Shown here: positions 34,290 through 42,546 of the stretch, in pieces
Numbering within the stretch: the first letter of the stretch is position 1
Layout of the letters: each line of letters opens with the position of its first letter
Assembly: GCF_000626715.1 (NCBI RefSeq)
Contig: NZ_AQRA01000009.1
Coordinates: forward strand, 62,001-126,000
Length of the DNA: 64,000 nt
Direction: 5' to 3'
Source: Aquimarina atlantica
Lineage (GTDB): Bacteria > Bacteroidota > Bacteroidia > Flavobacteriales > Flavobacteriaceae
The notes under the pieces: generated by a model
Told to the model about the DNA's origin: nothing
The model's database searches: none
Seen by the model: the letters and a program-made list of their open reading frames with translations, nothing else
Program-made: the position numbers and the translations under genes

Positions 34290-35840
34290 TTATTCTTCAA
34301 AGGTAGTACTTTCGTATGCACCTATATCGGGAGCAGTGGTGTTACGAAGAGTTCCTAAAATATCAGTTCCCGAGGTAGGAGTAGAAGCTTTACCATTAGC
34401 CGCAGAATTTTCACCAATATTAAGCATGTTTTCTGATGGAGTTTTAAAACCAGGTTCTTCATTTAAAATAATATTTTCATATAGAGCAGTATTGGTAAAA
34501 TCATATAATGGGTTACCGGCAAACTGGTCACCAAAATCATTAAACCTAATCAAACAGTTCTTGAAATTATAATTGAATGCTGTACCGTCAATTTTACTAA
34601 ATATTAATTCTAGATCTTGATTTCCGTAGATAATACTGTTTGTAAAATTGGCTTCAAGTAAATCTGCGACAACAACATCGGTTTGATTTACTCGTAGATT
34701 ATTATCAATCAATACTGTCGGAAGCTCTCTAAATCCAGTTCCTATACTAGAATAATTTGCAAATGTGCAGTGGTTAAAATTATAGGTTCCGCCTAGCGAA
34801 CAATTAAGAGATACTTGCCCTGCATTATTAATTACCAGGTTTTCTCCCAGTACATTACCTGTTCGTGCCAGAAGCCCTACATTAGAACTATTATAGATCT
34901 GAGTGTTTTTAATAGTAAGTGTAGGATCTGTGCCTCCGTCATTAGAATCCATTAGTACTCCTACTGTTGCATTTTTTATGGTTGTATGATTAATAGAGTG
35001 ACCAGTGCTTCCTGCAGTAAGCCAGATCGTTCCCCATTGCCCCGGGATATCACTAAAACCAGGCTCTAAACGGTCACTTTCAAAAATTACTTCGTTTTCG
35101 AGAAGCTCTGGATCTGTACTTAATTCACCATTTACGATAAGAGTAGCGCCATTTGAAGCTATAATACCAGAATTAGCATGAAAATGTATTCTTGCACCTG
35201 CATCTATGGTAAGTGTTTTTCCGCTAGGTATAGCAGCATATCCATAAATGACATAAGGTTTTTCGTTGGTAAAGTTTAGTTGATCATCTTCCAGAAAGAA
35301 ACCTTCAATTCTAATTTCATTATTTTCACTATCTAGACCAAGTAATAATGTTTCTGTCTCGCCTGTCATGGCATCTCGAGAAGGGAATAAAAATACAGCA
35401 TCTTTTATTAGGGTCACAAGATCAACATCCTGTTGATTTCCTCCTGTATCAAATAATACTCGATCTGTATATAAAAACTCTACATCTGCAGTTTGATTAG
35501 TGATATCTGTTGTTGTTTCTACAAAAACAAAAATACTATCCTTGGCTAAAACCTGAATGTTCTCAAAGGATTTTCCGGGAATACCATCAACATTAAGTCT
35601 GTAATTTGAACTTTCACCACGCTCTAGTGCGATTGCAGGAATAGTAAAATCGTCACTAGTATGGTTATATACTTTAAAACTGTAGGTACTAGAGCCTATA
35701 TTAGTAAAAATAGTATCTAGAAATAAGGTGTCTGTCGAGAATTTTAAATTTCCTGTACTGGGGTTTGACTCAAAATCATTACGGCACGAGCTCCATAAAA
35801 CAAGTACAGCAAGCAAAAAAAGAGTTGATAGATATCGCAT
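34290..35840 (-). CDS. Right-handed parallel beta-helix lipoprotein
   Basis: A 516-residue lipoprotein (LVLWSSCRN, Cys about 19). The N-terminal domain (about 25-170) is a beta-sandwich; the rest is a right-handed beta-helix with many short strands rich in N and G (GVLMDSNDGGTDPTLTIKNTQIYNSSNVGLLARTG). Such folds bind or cleave polysaccharides, but no catalytic residues can be picked out. It may be a surface or carbohydrate-binding protein. Single gene. Confidence 0.8.
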   Translation of the reverse strand: MRYLSTLFLLAVLVLWSSCRNDFESNPSTGNLKFSTDTLFLDTIFTNIGSSTYSFKVYNHTSDDFTIPAIALERGESSNYRLNVDGIPGKSFENIQVLAKDSIFVFVETTTDITNQTADVEFLYTDRVLFDTGGNQQDVDLVTLIKDAVFLFPSRDAMTGETETLLLGLDSENNEIRIEGFFLEDDQLNFTNEKPYVIYGYAAIPSGKTLTIDAGARIHFHANSGIIASNGATLIVNGELSTDPELLENEVIFESDRLEPGFSDIPGQWGTIWLTAGSTGHSINHTTIKNATVGVLMDSNDGGTDPTLTIKNTQIYNSSNVGLLARTGNVLGENLVINNAGQVSLNCSLGGTYNFNHCTFANYSSIGTGFRELPTVLIDNNLRVNQTDVVVADLLEANFTNSIIYGNQDLELIFSKIDGTAFNYNFKNCLIRFNDFGDQFAGNPLYDFTNTALYENIILNEEPGFKTPSENMLNIGENSAANGKASTPTSGTDILGTLRNTTAPDIGAYESTTFEE

Positions 35841-36045
35841 AATTATATCAAAAGGTCATTAAGAGTAAATAAAGTATCGAAGCTGCAAATTAGCAAAGAT
35901 TTTTGTTTTTGATGGCTTCGAGATCCCATTCTTTCATTAATTAATTCTTTACTATGAATTAAAGTATAACTTTTTGATTGCCCTAATATTGCTTTATAAT
36001 GAAAATTTGACAAGATCAGTGCTTCTGTAAGAAGCAAAACATTTG

Positions 36046-36053
36046 TACATTTG
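36046..36053 (+). promoter_or_regulatory. Probable -7 element for lpdA
   Basis: TACATTTG matches TAnnTTTG exactly and lies 38 bases before the lpdA ATG. No good -33 element is seen. Confidence 0.45.
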
Positions 36054-36090
36054 TTGTTCATAATTAACACGCACAACATAATAATCTATT

Positions 36091-37497
36091 ATGAGTACAT
36101 ATGATGTAGCCGTAATTGGCTCTGGACCCGGTGGATATGTGGCCGCTATTCGATGCGCACAACTGGGAATGAAAACCGCAATAATCGAAAAATATTCAAC
36201 ACTTGGAGGAACTTGTCTTAATGTAGGATGTATCCCCAGTAAAGCATTGTTAGATTCTTCTCACCATTATGAGCATGCTGTAAAGCATTTTGCAGATCAT
36301 GGGATCGAGATTCCTGGTGATATAAAAATCAATCTAGAAAAGATGATTGCCCGTAAGCAAACTGTGGTAGATCAGACTTGTGACGGGGTTAGTTTTTTGA
36401 TGAAAAAAAATAAGATTGATGTTTTTGAAGGAGTAGGATCATTTAAAGATGCTACACATATAGATATTACAAAAACAGATGGGGCTGTAGAAACAATCGA
36501 GGCTAAAAATACGATAATTGCGACCGGTTCTAAGCCATCGACATTACCATTTATCAAGATTGATAAAAAAAGAGTAATTACATCTACTGAAGCACTTAAA
36601 TTAAAAGAAGTGCCAAAACATCTAATTATTATTGGAGGTGGAGTAATTGGATTAGAATTAGGGCAAGTATATCGCCGTTTGGGAGCAGAAGTTTCTGTAA
36701 TAGAATATATGGATCGAATTATTCCAGGAATGGATAAAGCGTTATCTAGAGAATTACAGAAAGTAATGAAAAAACAGAAGTCCAAAATTTATACTTCTCA
36801 TAAGGTAACAGGAGTATCGGTTTCTGGAGATGAAGTAACGGTGACTGCAGATGATAAAAAAGGAAATCCGGTAGAGTTTAAAGGAGATTACTGCTTGGTA
36901 TCTGTTGGTCGTAGACCTTATACCGATGGTTTAAATGTTGAGGCAGCTGGAGTAAAACTTAATGATAGAGGACAGGTTGAGGTTAATGACCATTTACAAA
37001 CGAGTGCTTCTAATATTTATGCAATAGGTGATGTAATAAAAGGAGCTATGTTAGCTCATAAAGCCGAAGAAGAAGGAGTTTTTGTAGCTGAGACTCTAGC
37101 AGGACAGAAACCGCATATTGATTACAATCTGATTCCGGGAGTAGTATACACCTGGCCAGAAGTAGCAGCGGTGGGTAAAACAGAAGAAGAATTAAAAGAA
37201 GCCGGAGTACAATATAAATCAGGACAATTTTCTTTTAGAGCACTTGGTAGATCACGTGCTAGTGGTGATCTTGATGGTTTTGTGAAAATACTTGCAGACG
37301 AAGTTACAGATGAGGTATTGGGCGTTCATATGATTGGAGCACGTTGTGCCGATATTATTGCCGAAGCAGTTACTGCAATGGAGTTTAGAGCATCTGCCGA
37401 AGATATTTCTCGTATGTCTCACGCGCACCCTACGTTTACAGAAGCAGTAAAAGAAGCAGCACTTGCTGCCACAGATAATAGAGCATTACATGCATAA
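36091..37497 (+). CDS. lpdA: Dihydrolipoyl dehydrogenase
   Basis: A 468-residue FAD enzyme that reoxidises dihydrolipoamide in 2-oxoacid dehydrogenase and glycine cleavage complexes, with NAD+ as acceptor. FAD site GSGPGGYVAA at 10-20, redox disulfide GGTCLNVGCIPSKALL with C42 and C47, NAD site GGGVIGLELGQVYRRLGA, and the C-terminal active-site HAHPTFTEAVKEA with the base His. Full length. A single gene; a hairpin follows 8 bases after the stop. No partner E1/E2 genes are near. Confidence 0.97.
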   Translation: MSTYDVAVIGSGPGGYVAAIRCAQLGMKTAIIEKYSTLGGTCLNVGCIPSKALLDSSHHYEHAVKHFADHGIEIPGDIKINLEKMIARKQTVVDQTCDGVSFLMKKNKIDVFEGVGSFKDATHIDITKTDGAVETIEAKNTIIATGSKPSTLPFIKIDKKRVITSTEALKLKEVPKHLIIIGGGVIGLELGQVYRRLGAEVSVIEYMDRIIPGMDKALSRELQKVMKKQKSKIYTSHKVTGVSVSGDEVTVTADDKKGNPVEFKGDYCLVSVGRRPYTDGLNVEAAGVKLNDRGQVEVNDHLQTSASNIYAIGDVIKGAMLAHKAEEEGVFVAETLAGQKPHIDYNLIPGVVYTWPEVAAVGKTEEELKEAGVQYKSGQFSFRALGRSRASGDLDGFVKILADEVTDEVLGVHMIGARCADIIAEAVTAMEFRASAEDISRMSHAHPTFTEAVKEAALAATDNRALHA

Positions 37498-37504
37498 TTT
37501 GATT

Positions 37505-37537
37505 ACACCTTCAAGGTTTTTAAAACCTTGAAGGTGT
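37505..37537. repeat. Perfect REP-like palindrome, copy 1 (lpdA terminator)
   Basis: ACACCTTCAAGGTTTT (37505-37520) and its exact complement (37522-37537) around one base. It shares the core AGGTTTTTAAAACCT with the second palindrome at 59651. It lies between convergent genes, 8 bases after lpdA, and can end transcription both ways. Palindromes of this form are, as I recall, repeated in many flavobacterial genomes. Confidence 0.75.
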
Positions 37538-37541
37538 ATGA

Positions 37542-38252
37542 TTATATCCCTTCTAATCTCCCTAATACTTCAGCTTTGTAATTTCTGCTAATTGGGATAG
37601 ATTTTTTACCAACTATAATTTCTTCATTAGAAAAAGAATTTATTCTCGAAATAGCGATAATATAAGATCGATGGGTTCGCATAAAATATTGCTGGGGTAA
37701 TTTGGATTCGATTGTACTTATTGTTTCTCTGGTAACAATAGTATTCGATGAACAATGAATTTTTACATAGTCGCTATAACTTTCGATATAAATAATTTCA
37801 GAGAAATCAACTTTTTTCATTCTTCGATCTGATCGAACAAAAATAAATTCATTCGAGCTGGTTTCGATAGTCTTTGATGATTCGGTTTTATGATATACTT
37901 CAAAATAATTATGTATCGCATTTAGTAATCGTTCATAAGCGATAGGTTTTAATAAATAATCTACAGCATGAAGATCAAAACCATCGATAGCATATTCACG
38001 ATAAGCGGTAGTAAATATAATTTTGATATCCTTATTAATAGATTTTGCAAAAGAGATTCCCGAAATTTCAGGCATATTGATATCTAGAAAAATAAGATCT
38101 ACTTTTTGAGTATTAATACAATTAAACGCTTCTAGAGCATTACTACATGTTGCTATAACCTCAATACGATCAATTTTTGACAGGTGAGAAGAGATAATCT
38201 CTCTTGCTGTAGGTTCATCATCTACTATGATACAGGATATTTTGGTGCTCAT
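37542..38252 (-). CDS. LytTR-family response regulator
   Basis: A 236-residue regulator with a receiver domain (1-120; acidic pair in IIVDDEPTAREI, phospho-Asp in LIFLDINMPEI) and a C-terminal LytTR DNA-binding domain (about 135-236; IIYIESYSDYVKIHCS, YFMRTHRSYIIAISRI). It overlaps the kinase gene by 4 bases and is its cognate partner. LytTR proteins often control envelope, polysaccharide or transporter genes near them; the divergent hydrolase operon is a candidate target. Confidence 0.95.
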   Translation of the reverse strand: MSTKISCIIVDDEPTAREIISSHLSKIDRIEVIATCSNALEAFNCINTQKVDLIFLDINMPEISGISFAKSINKDIKIIFTTAYREYAIDGFDLHAVDYLLKPIAYERLLNAIHNYFEVYHKTESSKTIETSSNEFIFVRSDRRMKKVDFSEIIYIESYSDYVKIHCSSNTIVTRETISTIESKLPQQYFMRTHRSYIIAISRINSFSNEEIIVGKKSIPISRNYKAEVLGRLEGI

Positions 38253-39319
38253 AGGTTTCTGGTTTTAGAAGTGTTTAGTTTTAATTCGACACTATGCCAT
38301 TGCTCATCTTTAGAAATTAGTAACTCATGATTATCGGCGTATAATGAGGAAAGTCTTTTTTTGATGTTAGATAAACCAATACCATCAGAATCATTTTCAG
38401 ACGAGTTATAAATTGAATTTTGTATACTAAAATGTACTACGTTATTTATATGCTTTAATTTCATATAAACAGAGAGTTTTTTATTTCTTATTTGACCATG
38501 CTTAAAACTATTTTCTACAAACGGAATTAAGAGCATAGGAGCAATGTGAATAGAATCATCTACATTTTCAAAATTCATATTTACATCTAGCGTATCATTA
38601 AATCGCATTTTTTCTAAGGTAACATAATCTTTAATATGATCTAATTCTTGCTTTAATGATACCAGAGGTTTATCTACCTGATATAAGAGGTAATCTAATA
38701 AGTTCGAAAGCCTCAAGATCATTTCTGGAGTTTCTTCAGATTTTTTTAGTGCAAATCCATACATTGTATTTAATGTATTGAATAAAAAATGAGGATGAAT
38801 CTGCATTTTGAGATAATGTAATTCCTGCTCTTTAAGTTTAAGCTGAGTTTCTAAGACTTTGTGTTGCAATTCTCGGTTTGCAGAGTTTGATTTATAATTA
38901 TGTCGTACCAAACTAAAAGCACTGGCAACAAAGACGACAAAATATACTGCAATAAATAGAAAAAAAGGACTTCTGGTCATAGGAGCCATTCCTTCTAGTT
39001 TTAAGGAGGATAAAAAAATCAATCCATAAAAAAATGAAATAGTGATAAAAAAAGCAGAAATGATAATAGTATATATGCAGTATAATAAGAAAAGTAAATA
39101 CTTCTCTTTTAATAGATATTTTGGAATGAGATGGTTAATTACAGTGTAGGTAGTCCCAATGGTTACCGGCATTAAGAATAATGAAAAAGAAAAAACATAA
39201 TTTATATTATCTGTATTATGCCCAAAGAAATAGGTATAGCAAACCAATACTACAATCCAAAAGATGGTATGAAGTAATAATTCTACAATGATTTTTAATA
39301 CAAACTCTTTAGAAATCAT
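38249..39319 (-). CDS. LytS-like sensor histidine kinase
   Basis: A 356-residue membrane kinase. About four membrane segments (15-33, 40-62, 78-103, 120-138) form the sensor; then a His_kinase (LytS/YehU-type) domain with the phospho-His in LKMQIHPHFLFNTLNTMYG, and a truncated HATPase with N box (PFVENSFKHG) and G2-like GIGLSNIKKRL. Signal unknown. Overlaps the response regulator start by four bases (ATGA). It reads away from the hydrolase operon, sharing a 217-base promoter region. Confidence 0.94.
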   Translation of the reverse strand: MISKEFVLKIIVELLLHTIFWIVVLVCYTYFFGHNTDNINYVFSFSLFLMPVTIGTTYTVINHLIPKYLLKEKYLLFLLYCIYTIIISAFFITISFFYGLIFLSSLKLEGMAPMTRSPFFLFIAVYFVVFVASAFSLVRHNYKSNSANRELQHKVLETQLKLKEQELHYLKMQIHPHFLFNTLNTMYGFALKKSEETPEMILRLSNLLDYLLYQVDKPLVSLKQELDHIKDYVTLEKMRFNDTLDVNMNFENVDDSIHIAPMLLIPFVENSFKHGQIRNKKLSVYMKLKHINNVVHFSIQNSIYNSSENDSDGIGLSNIKKRLSSLYADNHELLISKDEQWHSVELKLNTSKTRNL

Positions 39320-39413
39320 GGATTAAATAAAAATAGAGTGTAATATCAATATATTTTTTTAAACAGCATTGTTAACGAGACAAAAAGCCAAATTGATATG
39401 GTTTTTTACAGGT

Positions 39414-39503
39414 TAACCACATTTTTGGTACTATTTAAGGTATAAGCAAAGCTAATTTGGTAGTTGGTCGCAAATACCCAGTAACGTAAATCTAATGTGG
39501 TTA
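39414..39503. repeat. 10-bp inverted repeat and direct repeat in the kinase/hydrolase gap
   Basis: TAACCACATT (39414-39423) recurs inverted at 39494-39503. Between them, TTTGGTA occurs twice in direct orientation (39424-39430 and 39456-39462, 32 bases apart). The region lies between divergent genes of the LytTR system and the hydrolase operon and may hold the binding sites of the response regulator. Confidence 0.35.
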
Positions 39504-39536
39504 GTTTTGATTCAAAATAAATTATAAAAGAATCCA

Positions 39537-40976
39537 ATGCGAATCTTAGAACTTTTTTTGCTTCTTTCTTTGATAGGATGTTTAATCTGTTTTTTTACAC
39601 AATATGTAAAGGTTAAAAAATGGCTTTTTTACAGTAGTATCGTTTTTTTTGCACTTCATGGGGTAGTAGAAGGAGTTCGATGGCAGATGTATTTAGGATA
39701 TACCGCACTTTTGATAAGTATAGCGTTATACTATGTCTCTAATATTAAAAAAGTAGTAAGACTTTCATTAGCTAGTTTAGGATTAGGCATTGCCTTACTT
39801 AGTGTTGTTCTTTGTATCGTAATGCCCGTAATTAAGTTTCCAGAACCATCCGGTACCTTTTCTGTAGGGTTAGAATCATTATACCTAGAAGATAAAACAC
39901 GAGAAGAAACACTTACAAAAGAAAAAGGAGATTACAGAAAGTTAACAATAGATGTATACTATCCTTCTGATCATGAAATTACAAAACCTATACGGTATAT
40001 GGATCACGGATATGCAGAGGCTTTTGTAGAAAGTAAAGGTATGCCTTCTATCATTGCCACACATTTTGACCTTACAAAGACTCATACACAAAAATCACTT
40101 CCAATTCTAAAAAAGAACCAGTTACCTGTTATAGTTTTATCTCATGGATTGTTATGGAATAGTACAATGTATACTTCAATTATTGAAGAAATTGTAAGTC
40201 AGGGATATGTGGTCTTTGCCATACAGCATACATATGAATCTTTTCTTTCAGAATATCAGGGAAAACGAATCAAATGGAGTCAAAAAAATATTGACGACAT
40301 GAATACAGATGTGGATTTTGGTTTTGTACATAAAAAGATGGATTTGGCACTCAATGCAAAAGATGAGCGTGGTAATAAAGCAGCCTATGAACTCATACAA
40401 TATTTACCGTATTTTGAAAGCCTTGATAGATGGTCGGATGATATCTCGTTTGTGATAGATCAATTAGCTGTATTAAACGAGGATTCGAGTAGTTTTTTAT
40501 ATCAAAAATTGAATATGAATCAAATTGGATTGTTAGGACATTCATGGGGTGGGGCAGCAGTAGTGCAAAATGCATCGGTAAATAAAAAGATTAAAGGAGT
40601 AATTAATATGGACGGAGCACAATTTGGAAGAGTAATTGATACTACGCTGCAAGCACCACTCCTGGTAATGCATGCCGACAGAAATTATGATAAATTCTTT
40701 ACTCCAAATTTTTATGTATACGATCAAGTGGCAAAAAATGATTACTATTTGGTTACCATAAAGTCGACAGGTCATGCTAATTTTGGAGATTTGGGATATT
40801 GGTCAAAAATCCATTCCCTTACAGAAACGGGAGAAATTGATCCAGATAGAATGTCTTATATTACCAATCAATTGATTCTTACTTTTTTTAATACGTATGT
40901 TAAACAACAGTCATTAGAAATGAAAGAAGCTTTGATCAGAAAAGAGTATCCAGAAATAGAAATTATCAAAAAATAA
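39537..40976 (+). CDS. Membrane-anchored alpha/beta hydrolase (PAF-acetylhydrolase-like)
   Basis: A 479-residue protein with four or five membrane segments (1-120) then an alpha/beta-hydrolase domain. Nucleophile elbow GHSWGG (about residue 334), oxyanion region in LPVIVLSHGLLWN, and Asp/His at the C-terminus (LVMHADRN, STGHANFGD). Such domains are esterases or lipases of the PAF-acetylhydrolase type. It is the first gene of a three-gene unit with the ExbB-like and TlpA-like proteins. Substrate unknown. Facing the LytS/LytTR genes. Confidence 0.88.
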   Translation: MRILELFLLLSLIGCLICFFTQYVKVKKWLFYSSIVFFALHGVVEGVRWQMYLGYTALLISIALYYVSNIKKVVRLSLASLGLGIALLSVVLCIVMPVIKFPEPSGTFSVGLESLYLEDKTREETLTKEKGDYRKLTIDVYYPSDHEITKPIRYMDHGYAEAFVESKGMPSIIATHFDLTKTHTQKSLPILKKNQLPVIVLSHGLLWNSTMYTSIIEEIVSQGYVVFAIQHTYESFLSEYQGKRIKWSQKNIDDMNTDVDFGFVHKKMDLALNAKDERGNKAAYELIQYLPYFESLDRWSDDISFVIDQLAVLNEDSSSFLYQKLNMNQIGLLGHSWGGAAVVQNASVNKKIKGVINMDGAQFGRVIDTTLQAPLLVMHADRNYDKFFTPNFYVYDQVAKNDYYLVTIKSTGHANFGDLGYWSKIHSLTETGEIDPDRMSYITNQLILTFFNTYVKQQSLEMKEALIRKEYPEIEIIKK

Positions 40977-40999
40977 CTTTTTAAAATAGAATTTATAGA

Positions 41000-41437
41000 A
41001 TGGTCAATTTAATGCTAAATATTGTGAAGCTATTTATTTTTCAAAATGAAACTTCATCGATCTTTACATACCTGGGTGAAAGGATAGAAGAGGGAGGAGT
41101 GTTTTTTATGATACCAATAGTTGTTCTGTTTCTGTTAGTAGTATTTATCATTATAAAAAACATATGGGTAGTTATACAAAAAGGTATTCCTTCAGAGAAA
41201 TACATTAACCTAATCAATTCTATTGGACTTTTAACATTAGTATGGGGATTATTAGGCCAGTTAATCGGTATTGTAGGGATGTTTGACAAAGTAGAAAGAA
41301 TAGATGAAATCTCTACTCATGTTTTTGCAAGTGGATTAAAAGTATCTGTACTTCCTGCAATCTTTGGTTTTTTTGTTTTCATAGTTTCAAGAATTGCTAC
41401 CATTATTTTTACATGGATAACTAAAGAAAAAGAGTAA
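41000..41437 (+). CDS. MotA/TolQ/ExbB-like small membrane protein
   Basis: A 145-residue protein with three membrane segments (about 35-55, 75-97, 115-137). The stretch GLLTLVWGLLGQLIGIVGMFDKVER with GLKVSVLPAIFGFFVFIVSR is the MotA/TolQ/ExbB proton-channel pattern, shortened. No ExbD/TolR partner is near, so it may be a channel of other use. It lies 23 bases after the hydrolase gene and 5 bases before the thioredoxin-like gene. Confidence 0.75.
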   Translation: MVNLMLNIVKLFIFQNETSSIFTYLGERIEEGGVFFMIPIVVLFLLVVFIIIKNIWVVIQKGIPSEKYINLINSIGLLTLVWGLLGQLIGIVGMFDKVERIDEISTHVFASGLKVSVLPAIFGFFVFIVSRIATIIFTWITKEKE

Positions 41438-41442
41438 AAACT

Positions 41443-42345
41443 ATGATCAGGAAACCTATTTTTAAAATTCTTTTAGGAATTCTTTCTTTCGCAATATTAT
41501 TATTTGCTTTGTTTTTTCTATTTCTTAAAGTACTCCCTATTTATAATCCAGCATTGCTAAAATGGATACCTATTTTGATATGCATATTAGGGTTTTATGT
41601 AAGTGGAACGATTAATAAGAATACCTCTGTATGGTATCTTCCTTTTCTGTTTTTACCACTTTTGATTTTTAAACCATTTAGGTTTCTGTATTTCCCTTTT
41701 ATAATAGTGTTGATAATCATTGGAGTTTTGTCATTGATAGCTTCAAGAAAAGAAGTGAAAAAAGTGTATAGAGTAACTTCTGTCTTTATTTTGTTTCTTG
41801 TGTTTATTTATTTTTTGCTTTCTCAACCTCTGATTTTGTTACAAAAAGGATTTAAAGAGACACAGGACGGAAACTTAGTAAATGCTCAGACAGTATGGGA
41901 TTTTAACACAGGTTCAGATAATTACTTACCAGATATAGAATATATTGATCCAGAAGGAAATTTGGTTCCATTAAATACTTACAGAGGAAAAACATTGTAT
42001 ATAACTTTTTGGGCAACCTGGTGTTCTCCTTGTATAGCAGAAAAACCTGCACTCGAACAAATGAAAACTGAATTCGAAAAAGACGAGAATATTATATTTA
42101 TTGATATTTCAATAGATCGAGATACAAAACGATGGGAAAAATATATAACCAATAAAAGCCCAAAAGGAATTCAATTAAACACCAATGGTTATGATCCCGA
42201 AACCATGCAGCAATTTTATTTCTCAGAGATACCTTTTCATTGTATTGTTAACCCTGAAGGAGTTTTTAAACAAAGCAATGATTTAGAATACTCCAAAGTA
42301 ATATTAAAAGATAAAAATAGATTACAATCATTCATTCAAAAATAA
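41443..42345 (+). CDS. TlpA/ResA-like thioredoxin-fold protein with membrane domain
   Basis: A 300-residue protein with five hydrophobic segments in the first 135 residues and then a periplasmic thioredoxin domain with TFWATWCSPCIAEKPAL (Cys194/Cys197), as in TlpA/ResA. A cis-Pro is in EIPFHC. This domain reduces or exchanges disulfides of exported proteins. The N-terminal membrane domain is not one I recognise. It ends the hydrolase unit; a terminator hairpin follows about 150 bases later. Confidence 0.85.
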   Translation: MIRKPIFKILLGILSFAILLFALFFLFLKVLPIYNPALLKWIPILICILGFYVSGTINKNTSVWYLPFLFLPLLIFKPFRFLYFPFIIVLIIIGVLSLIASRKEVKKVYRVTSVFILFLVFIYFLLSQPLILLQKGFKETQDGNLVNAQTVWDFNTGSDNYLPDIEYIDPEGNLVPLNTYRGKTLYITFWATWCSPCIAEKPALEQMKTEFEKDENIIFIDISIDRDTKRWEKYITNKSPKGIQLNTNGYDPETMQQFYFSEIPFHCIVNPEGVFKQSNDLEYSKVILKDKNRLQSFIQK

Positions 42346-42495
42346 AAAAACGATGCAGTACTATATATCAATTTTTAATTCTGGGTAGTGAGATCTTTTT
42401 TTAATACTACCGTATCAAAATCAATCAATAAAGTATCATGATCAGAATAAAATGACTTTAGAGGAAAATAATCAGAGTTTATAAGAGGATAGTTA

Positions 42496-42541
42496 AGAAG
42501 CCGAATAATTACGTTTTAACTTAGAATTCGGCTTCTTTTTA
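42496..42541 (+). terminator. Terminator between TlpA-like and ABC exporter genes
   Basis: AGAAGCCGAAT (42496-42506) pairs with 42526-42536, an 11-bp perfect stem followed by TTTTT. It lies 151 bases after the TlpA-like gene and 6 bases after the end of the convergent ABC gene, so it serves mainly the plus strand and may serve both. Confidence 0.8.
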
Positions 42542-42546
42542 TTAAT

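Noticed and set aside
35843..36079. 78-residue minus-strand ORF upstream of lpdA
   Set aside because: It has no family pattern and covers the likely lpdA promoter.
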